Positions 1 to 6,174 of a stretch of DNA of 7,896 nucleotides are shown here, in pieces; the first letter of the stretch is position 1, and every line of letters starts with the position of its first letter. Source of the stretch: a bacterium (lineage in GTDB: Bacteria; Desulfobacterota; Binatia; UBA12015). The position numbers and the translations under genes are program-made. The notes below the pieces were generated by a model. It made no database searches. It was given only the letters and a program-made list of their open reading frames with translations, and was not told the DNA's origin. The DNA is taken from NCBI GenBank assembly GCA_018970825.1, contig JAGWVP010000132.1, positions 1-7,896 on the forward strand. The letters are read 5' to 3'.

Positions 1-18
1 CCGTACCGTCGGGGCCCG

Positions 19-966
19 ATGGGCAAGCCGATCCGCTTCGGGGCGACCCTCCCCCAGATCAAGCGCACGTGGGCCGAGGCCCGCGACGCGGCGATGGAGT
101 TCGACCGGCTCGGCTTCGATTCGGTCTGGGTCTGCGACCACCTCTGCGGCATGCCGATGCCGAACCTCCCGATCCTCGAGGCTTGGAGCGAACTCGCCGC
201 CGTCGCGGCGATCACCTCGCGGGTCGAGCTCGGCACGCTCGTCTCGCCGCCCTTCTTCCGCCACCCGTCGGTGTTCGCGAAGCAGGTCGCGACGATCGAC
301 CAGATCTCCGGCGGCCGCGTCGTCGTCGGGCTCGGCACCGGGTGGTTCGCGCAGGAGTTCGAGAGCTACGGGCTGCCCTTCCCGCGCATCGGCGAGCGCC
401 TGCGGGCGATCGACGAGACCTGCGAGATCCTGCGCCGCATGTGGACGGAACCGCAGGCGACGTTCCGCGGCAGCCTCTTCTCGGTCGAGGACGCGGTGTG
501 CGAACCGAAGCCGGTGCGCCGTCCCCCGATCCTGATCGGCGGCGGCGGCGAGAAGGTGCTCATGGGCCTCGTCGCGAAGCACGCGGACCGATGGAACAAC
601 CTCGCGGCCTTCCAGGCGCAGCTCGGTCCCAAGGTCGAGGCGCTGCGGCGCCGATGCGGGGAACTCGGCCGCGACTTCGACGAGATCGAGGTCTCGCAGC
701 AGTGCACGGTCGTCATCGCGGAGACCGACGAGGCCGCGCGGGCGGCGCTCGCGAAGGCCTCGCGCGTCTACGGCGGACACATGGGCGAGGCGCTGGAGCA
801 GCACGGCATCTGGGGCACGCCCGGGCAGGTGATCGAGCGGATCGAGCGCCACGTGGCCCTCGGCTGCACGGCCTTCCTGGTCGAGTTCTTCGGACGAGAC
901 ACGCGCGAGCCCGCACGGCTCTTCGCGGAGAAGGTCATGCCGGCCTTCGGCCCGCGACCGGCGTGA
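19..966 (+). CDS. LLM-class (luciferase-like) F420-dependent-type oxidoreductase
   Basis: This is a 315-residue cytoplasmic protein of the bacterial luciferase-like superfamily, in the branch usually annotated as F420-dependent oxidoreductase (TIM barrel; hydride transfer between F420H2 or FMNH2 and an organic substrate). Visible family signatures are the N-terminal strand IRFGATLPQ (5-13), GFDSVWVCDH (32-41), the block ISGGRVVVGLGTGW (96-109), the PPILIGGGGEK strand-loop (169-179) that normally contacts the cofactor phosphate, the following ADRWN (189-193), and the C-terminal GTPGQVIERI (266-275). Length matches the family (about 280-340), so the gene is complete. The ATG at 19 gives a natural N-terminus; little upstream sequence is available and no clear ribosome-binding site is seen. 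The substrate cannot be told, and FMN rather than F420 as cofactor is possible. It lies 64 bp upstream of the SGNH gene on the same strand, with no terminator between, so co-transcription is possible but the functional link is unclear. Confidence 0.92.
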   Translation: MGKPIRFGATLPQIKRTWAEARDAAMEFDRLGFDSVWVCDHLCGMPMPNLPILEAWSELAAVAAITSRVELGTLVSPPFFRHPSVFAKQVATIDQISGGRVVVGLGTGWFAQEFESYGLPFPRIGERLRAIDETCEILRRMWTEPQATFRGSLFSVEDAVCEPKPVRRPPILIGGGGEKVLMGLVAKHADRWNNLAAFQAQLGPKVEALRRRCGELGRDFDEIEVSQQCTVVIAETDEAARAALAKASRVYGGHMGEALEQHGIWGTPGQVIERIERHVALGCTAFLVEFFGRDTREPARLFAEKVMPAFGPRPA

Positions 967-1030
967 GCGGGGACGACGTGGACACCGGCACCCGCGCCGA
1001 CACCACCCCGCGGACGGCGGGACGAGCGAC

Positions 1031-2026
1031 GTGAAGAATCTCCTGAAGAACCTGGCGCTCTCGACCTTCGTGTTCCTGCTCTGCTTCGGCGGGCTCGAAC
1101 TCGTCCTGCGGGCGGCCGGCTACGGCAACCTCGAGATCTACGACCCCGACCCGCTGTTGTTCTGGCGCCTGCGACCGAACCAGGACGCCTTCACGAAGAT
1201 CGACCACAAGCCGGTCCACGTGAACGCGCACGGCACGCGCGGCCCCGAGTTCACCGACGCGAAGCCCGCCGGCATGCTGCGGATCCTCTCGCTCGGCGAT
1301 TCCCGGACCTTCGGCTGGGGCGCGAGCGACGCCGAGTCCTACTCCGGCCGCCTCGAGGCGCTCCTGCGCGAGCGGATCGGCGGAGCCGGGAAGGTCGAGG
1401 TGATCAACGCCGGCGTGAACGCGTGGTCCTTCCCGCAACTGCTCGTCTTCTTCCGGGAGATCGGGGCGGCGTGGAGCCCGGACTTCGTCGTCGTCGGCGA
1501 GGCCAACCTCTGGACCCAGTTCTCCGAGAAGAGCAGCCCGGAGTTCCGCGACAGTTTCATGTTCCGCGTGCGGCTGAAGAACCTGCTCCGTCGGCTCGCG
1601 ACCTATCACTACGTGGTCGAGGTGAAGCTGAAGGATCTCTACGAGCGCGAGCGGGTCCGCTTCATCCCGGTCGACCCGCAGAGCGACGAGCTGTTCAGGG
1701 AGCAGCAGCAGGACGATCCCGAACGCTTCTTCCGGGAGAGCATCGAGGAGCTCTGCCGGATCGCGATCGCGAAGGGCACGAAGCCGGTCCTTCTCTACAT
1801 CCCGACCCTCTCCGAGCTCGAATCGGACAAGCCCGCCCGATCCCTGAAGGCGAAGCGCGAGGTGTCGGAGAAGCTCGGGGTCCCGCTCGTCGACCCGAGC
1901 GAAGCCTTGCGAAGGGGCGGGGCCTCGCTGTACCTCGAGGGCGATCCCGTGCACCTCTCGGTGGAGGGCAACGAGGTCGTGGCGAAGAGCCTCTTCGAGG
2001 CGATGGCGCCGATGGTCGGCCGCTAG
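1031..2026 (+). CDS. Membrane-anchored SGNH/GDSL-type hydrolase
   Basis: This 331-residue protein has an uncleaved N-terminal anchor or signal segment (about 8-29, LALSTFVFLLCFGGLELVLR) followed by an SGNH hydrolase domain on the outer face of the membrane. Block I is GDSRTFGWG (89-97) with nucleophile Ser91. Block II is NAGVNAWS (126-133, oxyanion Gly). Block III is represented by VGEANLW, with G156 and N159, a looser spacing than the classical GxND. Block V is DPVHLSVEGN (305-314), supplying Asp305 and His308. These proteins act as esterases or O-acyl transferases/esterases on lipids or glycans; the substrate here is unknown. The early spacing of a short linker (FWRLRPN, HGTRGPEF) before block I is typical of SGNH proteins found near polysaccharide or exosortase-type loci. 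The GTG start is chosen because it immediately precedes the basic-hydrophobic anchor; the ribosome-binding site is weak. The gene ends 24 bp before the DUF5989 gene, a pairing seen in many genomes. Confidence 0.9.
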   Translation: MKNLLKNLALSTFVFLLCFGGLELVLRAAGYGNLEIYDPDPLLFWRLRPNQDAFTKIDHKPVHVNAHGTRGPEFTDAKPAGMLRILSLGDSRTFGWGASDAESYSGRLEALLRERIGGAGKVEVINAGVNAWSFPQLLVFFREIGAAWSPDFVVVGEANLWTQFSEKSSPEFRDSFMFRVRLKNLLRRLATYHYVVEVKLKDLYERERVRFIPVDPQSDELFREQQQDDPERFFRESIEELCRIAIAKGTKPVLLYIPTLSELESDKPARSLKAKREVSEKLGVPLVDPSEALRRGGASLYLEGDPVHLSVEGNEVVAKSLFEAMAPMVGR

Positions 2027-2050
2027 GCCGGGCCCGGTGCAGGGGGCGCG

Positions 2051-2188
2051 ATGGGACTCTGGAACTTCGTGAAGGAGCGCAAGGCCTGGATTCTCGGGCC
2101 GATCGTGCTGTTCCTGATCGTGCTCGCCGCGATCCTGCTCGGATCGCGCGGCTCCGCGCTGGCCCCCTTCGTCTACAGCGTGTTCTGA
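2051..2188 (+). CDS. DUF5989-type single-span membrane micro-protein
   Basis: This is a 45-residue ORF starting at ATG 2051 behind a good Shine-Dalgarno-like AGGGGG (2041-2046). The protein has a short amphipathic, basic N-terminus (MGLWNFVKERKAW), one transmembrane helix (about 14-31, rich in I, L and V) and a conserved-looking tail, GSALAPFVYSVF, ending exactly at the C-terminus. The order 'FxxERK-W, hydrophobic helix, GSAxAPFxYxxF-stop' is what I recall for the DUF5989 family, small proteins of about 45-55 residues that typically sit between a carbamoyltransferase and an SGNH hydrolase. Here it follows the SGNH gene by 24 bp, which supports both the call and co-transcription. The likely role is as a small membrane partner or stabiliser of the hydrolase or of a larger envelope-modification complex; that is inference. 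Genes this short are commonly missed by automatic annotation. Confidence 0.85.
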   Translation: MGLWNFVKERKAWILGPIVLFLIVLAAILLGSRGSALAPFVYSVF

Positions 2189-2190
2189 GA

Positions 2191-2204
2191 GCGCGAGCTC
2201 GCGC
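2191..2204. repeat. 14-bp perfect palindrome between converging gene ends
   Basis: The sequence GCGCGAGCTCGCGC is its own reverse complement and lies wholly within the 22-bp gap between the stop of the micro-protein gene (2188) and the stop of the opposing fn3 gene (2211). As RNA from either strand it could fold into a 5-bp G/C stem with an AGCT loop. It has no U-tract on either side, so it is not a canonical intrinsic terminator, but its placement fits a bidirectional transcript-end structure. Confidence 0.35.
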
Positions 2205-2210
2205 CGCGGG

Positions 2211-3635
2211 TCAACGGACGCGCTCCTCGAAGGCGACCGGGCCGATCCAGAACCCGCCCCGGAGCGTGAGTCGCTGCATGCCCGCGTAAGCCGAGGTCGG
2301 CACGATGCCCTGCGTGGCGGGGTTCTGCTGCAAGGCCGCGAACTCCGTCGCGCAGCGCAGGACGAGCGCGTCCCACGGGCTGCCCGGGACGTCCACGGGC
2401 GTCGGCATCGGAAGTTTCGCCTGCGAGCGCGTGACCGTCCGTGTCGCGTCGTCGATCGCCGTGGCGAACGTCATGCGGTAGCGGGTGCCGTCCTCGAGCA
2501 GCAACTGGACCTCGACCGAGAACTCCTCGAATCCCCGCGTCGGGATCTTCAGTTGCTTGAAGGGCGCGATCATCTTGACGGAGCCCTTGGCCGGGTACTG
2601 GATCCGGGGCGCGGCCTGGCCGGCGACGAGGGTCGCCTCGATCGTCTCGCGGCCGAGGTCGGGATCGTCGAGTCCCTGCACCACGTTCGTCTTCGTGTTC
2701 GAGCGCCACCCGGTCGTCGGCGCCTCGGCCGAGGTGCCGGGCGGGTCGGAGGTGAAGCCGCCCGCGCCGTCGAGCTGGAGACGCACGCGTCTCAGGTCGA
2801 GGGCGCCGAACACCTGGACCTGGTCGAGCAGCTCGAAGTCGGATCCGAGCCCGATGCGGACGTCGGCCGAGAGGTCGCGCGTGAACGACGCGACCGCGCC
2901 GGTCGCGAGTCCGTCCCCGACCGGGAACGTCGGCACGTTGCGCTCGACGTAGGCGATCCCCGCGCCGGACACCCACGCGACCTTGCGGTGGCGACCGCGG
3001 GTGTCCTGGACGACGGCCCGCATCATGAAACTGCCGCCCGTCGGAGCCGCGAAGGAGAACGACACCTGGCTCCGGTCCGAGCCGAGCGACGCCGTGGTCG
3101 GGGTGCCGACCCCGAAGAGCGTCGAGGGCACGCGGTCGGTCGCGAGCCGGAGCGCTTCGGCCGGCAGGTCGTCCACCGGCGCAACCGATTCCGTCGCGAA
3201 GGTCCCGGTCCCCGCCACGCGCACCCACCGGGTCGCGTCGAGCGACAGGTCGACCGGCGTGACGGCAGCGAGGATCGAGGCCTCGTCCACCGTGATCACG
3301 TTCGAGGGATTGCTCTCGACTCCCGCCGCGTCGTAGCCGGTCACGCGGAACGCGACGTCGCCCCCGATCGGCACGCCCGCGAGGGTCCAGACGACGGTCC
3401 ACGCCATCGTGCCGTCGCCCTGCAGCGGCGGCATCCCGACGTCGGTCCCCGCGTCCCAGTCCGCAGCACCGGGCTTCACGTAGATGCGGTAGCCGATCGA
3501 GCCCCAGGACGGCTCCCAGGTGACGCGCGCCCGGAAGTCGGTCGCGGCCGACGAGGCCGTGGCCGCGGCCACCACGAGGGCCGCGGCGAGGAACGCGGCT
3601 CTCGCCGCCTGGGCCAGGATCGATCTCGAAGCCAT
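2211..3635 (-). CDS. Secreted protein with an N-terminal fibronectin type III-like domain
   Basis: This is a 474-residue protein read right to left. Residues 1-31 form a classic Sec signal peptide (MASRS, then an Ala/Leu/Val-rich core, with an Ala-X-Ala-like site at ASSA-A near 28-31), so the protein is exported. Residues about 33-117 look like one fibronectin type III fold: VTWEPSW and GYRIYV as early strands, then VAFRVTGYDAAGVESNPSNVITV (94-116), matching the fn3 ending in which the protein presents a Tyr, a Gly-x-Glu-Ser turn and a Pro-Ser-Asn. The remaining 350 residues are strand-rich with few cysteines (only C428) and match nothing I recognise. There is no C-terminal anchor, LPXTG, PEP-CTERM or T9SS sorting signal. 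The ATG at 3633-3635 is chosen because it sits directly before the signal peptide; the frame stays open further upstream, but that stretch overlaps the divergent gene and reads as low-complexity G/P/R. The gene appears monocistronic. A role in extracellular binding or surface structure is plausible but unproven. Confidence 0.8.
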   Translation of the reverse strand: MASRSILAQAARAAFLAAALVVAAATASSAATDFRARVTWEPSWGSIGYRIYVKPGAADWDAGTDVGMPPLQGDGTMAWTVVWTLAGVPIGGDVAFRVTGYDAAGVESNPSNVITVDEASILAAVTPVDLSLDATRWVRVAGTGTFATESVAPVDDLPAEALRLATDRVPSTLFGVGTPTTASLGSDRSQVSFSFAAPTGGSFMMRAVVQDTRGRHRKVAWVSGAGIAYVERNVPTFPVGDGLATGAVASFTRDLSADVRIGLGSDFELLDQVQVFGALDLRRVRLQLDGAGGFTSDPPGTSAEAPTTGWRSNTKTNVVQGLDDPDLGRETIEATLVAGQAAPRIQYPAKGSVKMIAPFKQLKIPTRGFEEFSVEVQLLLEDGTRYRMTFATAIDDATRTVTRSQAKLPMPTPVDVPGSPWDALVLRCATEFAALQQNPATQGIVPTSAYAGMQRLTLRGGFWIGPVAFEERVR

Positions 3636-3662
3636 CTCGGTTCTCTCGGACGACGATAGCAA

Positions 3663-3684
3663 CCCTCCCGTTAAGGGGGGAGGG
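3663..3684. repeat. Inverted repeat in the 5' region of the fn3 gene
   Basis: CCCTCCC (3663-3669) and GGGAGGG (3678-3684) are perfect 7-bp inverted arms around an 8-nt spacer, followed on the plus strand by AATTTT. It begins 28 bp upstream of the fn3 start codon. Read on the minus strand it would precede or span the start of that gene's transcript, so it could be an operator or a leader hairpin. Read on the plus strand it resembles a short intrinsic terminator, but no plus-strand gene ends nearby. Two smaller inverted repeats adjoin it (3703-3707 with 3713-3717, and 3730-3736 with 3740-3746). Confidence 0.4.
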
Positions 3685-3729
3685 AATTTTCCCGCCGCGG
3701 AGTCGGGATTTCCCCGAGTGCGGCGGGCC

Positions 3730-3746
3730 GAGGGGCGCGGCCCCTC
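3730..3746. repeat. 7-bp stem hairpin in the divergent intergenic region
   Basis: GAGGGGC (3730-3736) pairs with GCCCCTC (3740-3746) around a GCG loop. It lies mid-way between the two divergent genes and is not followed by a T-tract in either direction. G/C-rich DNA produces such repeats often, so its significance is uncertain. Confidence 0.3.
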
Positions 3747-3782
3747 TTCCCGGGAGGACGGGCGGCGAGGCCCCCTTCCCTC

Positions 3783-3804
3783 GCCCGGGCGGCGCCGCCC
3801 GGGC
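3783..3804. repeat. 22-bp perfect palindrome upstream of the 3852 operon
   Basis: The half-site GCCCGGGCGGC (3783-3793) is followed immediately by its exact reverse complement (3794-3804), giving an uninterrupted 22-bp palindrome; as a hairpin it would be a 9-bp stem with a GCGC loop. It lies 35 bp upstream of the possible -10 element at 3839, so it would probably not be in the operon's transcript; a DNA-level binding site for a dimeric regulator is the simplest functional reading. It carries no T-tract, arguing against an intrinsic terminator. The rest of 3636-3851 (about 215 bp) shows no gene I can support. Confidence 0.45.
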
Positions 3805-3838
3805 CGCGCCGGACGTGCATCGTCCATCGGGCACGGTG

Positions 3839-3844
3839 TATGGT
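3839..3844 (+). promoter_or_regulatory. Possible -10 element of a leaderless promoter
   Basis: TATGGT fits the TAnnnT core of a sigma-70-type -10 box and stands out in G/C-rich surroundings. It ends 7 bp before the ATG at 3852, so transcription would begin at or next to that start codon, giving a leaderless mRNA. No good -35 hexamer is visible 16-18 bp upstream, and the box overlaps an alternative in-frame ATG at 3840, so this is tentative. Confidence 0.3.
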
Positions 3845-3851
3845 CGCGGCC

Positions 3852-4460
3852 ATGCCATCCAGAGACGATTGCGCCGCCATCCTCCGGGAGCCGGTCGTCG
3901 ACCTCGACGCCTTCGCCCGCGCCTTCGAGTCGGCCTCGCCGTCCGAGCGGGTGACGATCACCGAGGCGATCGACCGCAAGGGCCAGGAGAAGTTGTGGGA
4001 GGCCGCCCGCGGCGGCGCGGTCACGATCGGCCAGATGGTGCCGCCCGACGTCGGACCCCTGCGCGAGGTGATCTTCCACGGCAAGAACTCGCTGCCCGTC
4101 TTCACGCGCTTCCAGAAGCGCTTCTGCCGGCCCGCGGCCGGGGTCGGCCGCGACGAACTGTGGGGCTACAACCACCAGGTGATGCAGCCCTTCACCGGGC
4201 CCGGCTACTTCGTCGCCTACGACTCCCCCGGCAACCCGTTCGGCCCGGTCGCGATCGACTACACGAAGATCCCGCCGGGGCGGCCCGACGGCTGGCCCGA
4301 GATCCACGACAACTCGTACCGGCTCTCGCGCTTCATCTACAACGGGACGATCGACTACATGCGACGCGTCTCGGAGCACCTGCTGATCGGCCGGGCGACG
4401 CGCGCGGGCGACGCGATGCCGAACTGGTTCCTGCTCTGCCGCGAGGACCCCGGGCGGTGA
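3852..4460 (+). CDS. Conserved-looking protein of unknown function
   Basis: This is a 202-residue soluble protein that I do not recognise as a named family. It has no signal peptide or transmembrane segment. The N-terminal third (about 14-55) is helical and charged (VVDLDAFARAFESASPSERVTITEAIDRKGQEKLWEAA in outline). The middle and C-terminal parts are rich in aromatic and Gly/Pro turns: HGKNSLPVFTRFQKRFCRP (76-94), ELWGYNHQ (102-109), TGPGYFVAYDSPGNPFGPVAIDY (115-137) and MPNWFLLCRED (189-199). The dense, ordered aromatic motifs and normal codon use argue for a real, constrained protein, possibly a small ligand-binding barrel; that fold guess is inference. An in-frame ATG 12 bp upstream (3840) would add four residues (MVAA); I prefer 3852 because of the overlapping -10-like box. 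The stop codon overlaps the methyltransferase start (GTGA), so the two are very likely translationally coupled and functionally related. Confidence 0.75.
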   Translation: MPSRDDCAAILREPVVDLDAFARAFESASPSERVTITEAIDRKGQEKLWEAARGGAVTIGQMVPPDVGPLREVIFHGKNSLPVFTRFQKRFCRPAAGVGRDELWGYNHQVMQPFTGPGYFVAYDSPGNPFGPVAIDYTKIPPGRPDGWPEIHDNSYRLSRFIYNGTIDYMRRVSEHLLIGRATRAGDAMPNWFLLCREDPGR

Positions 4461-5326
4461 CGCGACTCCCGGCCACCGGACCGAACGCGGAACAGATCGC
4501 CTACTGGAACGACACCGCGGGCCCCAAGTGGGTCGCGATGCAGGAATCGCTCGACCGCCAGATCGGACCGCTCGGGAGGGTCGCGATGGACGCGGCCGGG
4601 CTCTCGCCCGGCGAGCGCGTGCTCGACGTGGGCTGCGGCTGCGGGGCCACCTCGCTCGAGATCGCCCGCCGTGTCGGGCCGGGAGGCAGCGTCCTCGGCA
4701 TCGACGTCTCGAACGTCATGCTCGACGCCGCGCGCGCGGCGGGCGAGGGCGACGGCACGCCGGGCCTCGAGTTCGCGAACGCGGACGCCCAGACCGCCCC
4801 GCTCGCGCCGGGAAGCTTCGACGTCGCGTTCTCCCGCTTCGGCGTCATGTTCTTCGCGGACCCGGCGGCGGCCTTCGCGAACCTGCGGCGGGCGTTGCGC
4901 CCGGGCGGACGACTCGCGTTCGTCTGCTGGCAGGGACTGGCGTCGAATCCGTGGATGGCGTTGCCGCTGTCCGCGGCCCTGCGGCACATGCCGCCGCCCG
5001 TGCCGCCGGCACCGGACGCGCCCGGCCCCTTCGCCTTCGCCGATCCCGAGCGTGTCCGGCGCATCCTCGAAGGCGCGGGCTTCGCGGGCGTCTCGCTCGC
5101 CTCGCACGACACCGACATCGCCGTCGGCGGGGGACGCGACCTCGACGGCACGGTCGACTTCCTCCTCCAGATGGGACCGCTCGCGGCGGCGCTGCGAGAG
5201 TCCGACCCCGCGCTCCGCGGCCGCGTCGCGGACGCGGTGCGAGAGGCGGTCTCGCCTCACGCCGACGGAACGGGCGGCGTGCGCCTCGCCTCGGCGACCT
5301 GGATCGTCACCGCGCACGCCCCCTGA
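4457..5326 (+). CDS. Class I SAM-dependent methyltransferase
   Basis: This 289-residue cytoplasmic enzyme has a Methyltransf_11/25-like Rossmann fold. Motif I is VLDVGCGCGATS (55-66), which binds S-adenosylmethionine. The acidic end of strand 2 is GIDVS (81-85), where Asp83 should contact the ribose. NADAQ (108-112) precedes the adenine-contact region, and FDVAFSRFGVMFFADP (121-136) is the motif IV/V area, followed by LRRALRPGGRLAFVCW (143-158). The N-terminal NAEQIAYWNDTAGPKW (10-25) is typical of an uncharacterised methyltransferase subgroup related to UbiE/small-molecule methyltransferases. The acceptor substrate cannot be deduced. The GTG at 4457 is chosen because it overlaps the previous stop as GTGA, has an in-gene Shine-Dalgarno GAGGA (4443-4447) at 9-nt spacing, and gives the expected N-terminus; the frame stays open upstream but only as an out-of-frame reading of the preceding gene. 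It is followed 20 bp later by the LOG gene. Confidence 0.92.
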   Translation: MTRLPATGPNAEQIAYWNDTAGPKWVAMQESLDRQIGPLGRVAMDAAGLSPGERVLDVGCGCGATSLEIARRVGPGGSVLGIDVSNVMLDAARAAGEGDGTPGLEFANADAQTAPLAPGSFDVAFSRFGVMFFADPAAAFANLRRALRPGGRLAFVCWQGLASNPWMALPLSAALRHMPPPVPPAPDAPGPFAFADPERVRRILEGAGFAGVSLASHDTDIAVGGGRDLDGTVDFLLQMGPLAAALRESDPALRGRVADAVREAVSPHADGTGGVRLASATWIVTAHAP

Positions 5327-5346
5327 CGCGCGGCCCGGACCGAACG

Positions 5347-6174
5347 ATGTCCCTGCATCCCGGCGGCGAAGGCGACGGCGACCACGCGGCGCCTCCACGC
5401 GTGCCGAAGCCGAAGGTGCCCGTCACCCGCATCGGCGACGGCGGCCGCGACGAGCGCTCCTTCCTCGAGGGGCCCGCGACCCGCGTCGAGGAACTGAGGC
5501 GCGCGACCGCGATCTTCTTCGAGTTCATGCGCGGCTTCCGCCACATGCACTTCATCGGCCCGTGCGTGACGGTGTTCGGCTCGGCTCGCTTTCCCGACTT
5601 CCACCCCTACTACGCGCTCGCACGCGAACTCGGCGCCCACCTCGCGCGCGACGGCTTCACCGTGATGACCGGGGGCGGCCCCGGCATCATGGAGGCCGCG
5701 AACCGCGGTGCGCACGAGGCGGGCGGCTACACGGTCGGCTGCAACATCGTCCTGCCCGAGGAGCAGGCGCCGAATCCGTATCTCGACAAGATGATCGAGT
5801 TCGACCACTTCTACGTGCGGAAGGTGATGCTCGTGAAGTACTCGTACGCCTTCGTCATCATGCCGGGCGGCTTCGGCACGATGGACGAGACCTACGAGCT
5901 GCTGACGCTCATCCAGACCGGCAAGGTCACGCGCAAGCCGGTCGTCGTCATGGGCACCGACTTCTACGGCCCGATGGTCGAGTGGCTGCGCGAGAAGATG
6001 CTGCGCGAGGGGACGATCGGCGAGGCCGACCTCGACCTGATCCTGCTCACCGATTCCGCGTCCGAGGCTGCACAGGTCGTGTACGAGAACGCGCAGGCCC
6101 CGCTCGGCCGCAGACCCGACTTCGTCGACCGTCCGCGCTGGATCCTCGGCGAGCGCTCGGGCGGGAAATCTTGA
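5347..6174 (+). CDS. LOG family (TIGR00730) nucleotide 5'-monophosphate phosphoribohydrolase
   Basis: This is a 275-residue Rossmann-fold protein of the LOG ('lysine decarboxylase-like') family. It carries the two diagnostic motifs: GGGPGIMEAANRGA (109-122) and PGGFGTMDE (173-181), which together form the active site that cleaves the N-glycosidic bond of cytokinin riboside or related nucleoside 5'-monophosphates to release the base. VTVFGSAR (74-81) is the first beta strand and phosphate loop. Arg158, Lys159 (YVRKVML) and Glu181 lie at expected catalytic or substrate positions. Bacterial members act in purine-base or cytokinin metabolism, and many are called 'lysine decarboxylase' in error. 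The N-terminal 50 residues are an extra Gly/Pro/charged extension; the following helix ATAIFFEFMRGFRHM (54-68) is usual in the longer bacterial subtype. The ATG at 5347 gives full length; an internal start is not suggested. No strong ribosome-binding site is seen, so translation may depend on the upstream genes. Confidence 0.92.
   Translation: MSLHPGGEGDGDHAAPPRVPKPKVPVTRIGDGGRDERSFLEGPATRVEELRRATAIFFEFMRGFRHMHFIGPCVTVFGSARFPDFHPYYALARELGAHLARDGFTVMTGGGPGIMEAANRGAHEAGGYTVGCNIVLPEEQAPNPYLDKMIEFDHFYVRKVMLVKYSYAFVIMPGGFGTMDETYELLTLIQTGKVTRKPVVVMGTDFYGPMVEWLREKMLREGTIGEADLDLILLTDSASEAAQVVYENAQAPLGRRPDFVDRPRWILGERSGGKS

Noticed and set aside
979..1007. TGGACA as a -35 element before the SGNH gene
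   Set aside because: No -10-like sequence lies at 16-18 bp spacing; the downstream sequence is purely G/C-rich apart from ACC repeats.
2028..2037. Palindrome CCGGGCCCGG between the SGNH and DUF5989 genes
   Set aside because: Ten bases of pure G/C symmetry is expected by chance at this base composition, and a terminator here would break an evident gene pair.
2553..3659. Plus-strand open frame of 368 codons opposite the fn3 gene
   Set aside because: Arg/Asp/Gly-rich shadow with no domains; the minus-strand reading has a signal peptide and an fn3 domain.
3663..3690. Intrinsic terminator on the plus strand (stem followed by AATTTT)
   Set aside because: No plus-strand gene ends within 1.4 kb upstream, and the T-run is only four bases, so I list it only as an inverted repeat.
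3636..4379. Minus-strand open frame extending 248 codons upstream of the fn3 signal peptide
   Set aside because: It runs antisense through the unknown-function gene, has a G/P/R-rich composition without motifs, and would bury a clear signal peptide in mid-protein. It is a high-GC open-frame artefact.
4355..5398. Long minus-strand open frame opposite the methyltransferase
   Set aside because: Arg/Gly/Ala-rich, no domains, and the plus-strand reading has clear SAM-binding motifs.
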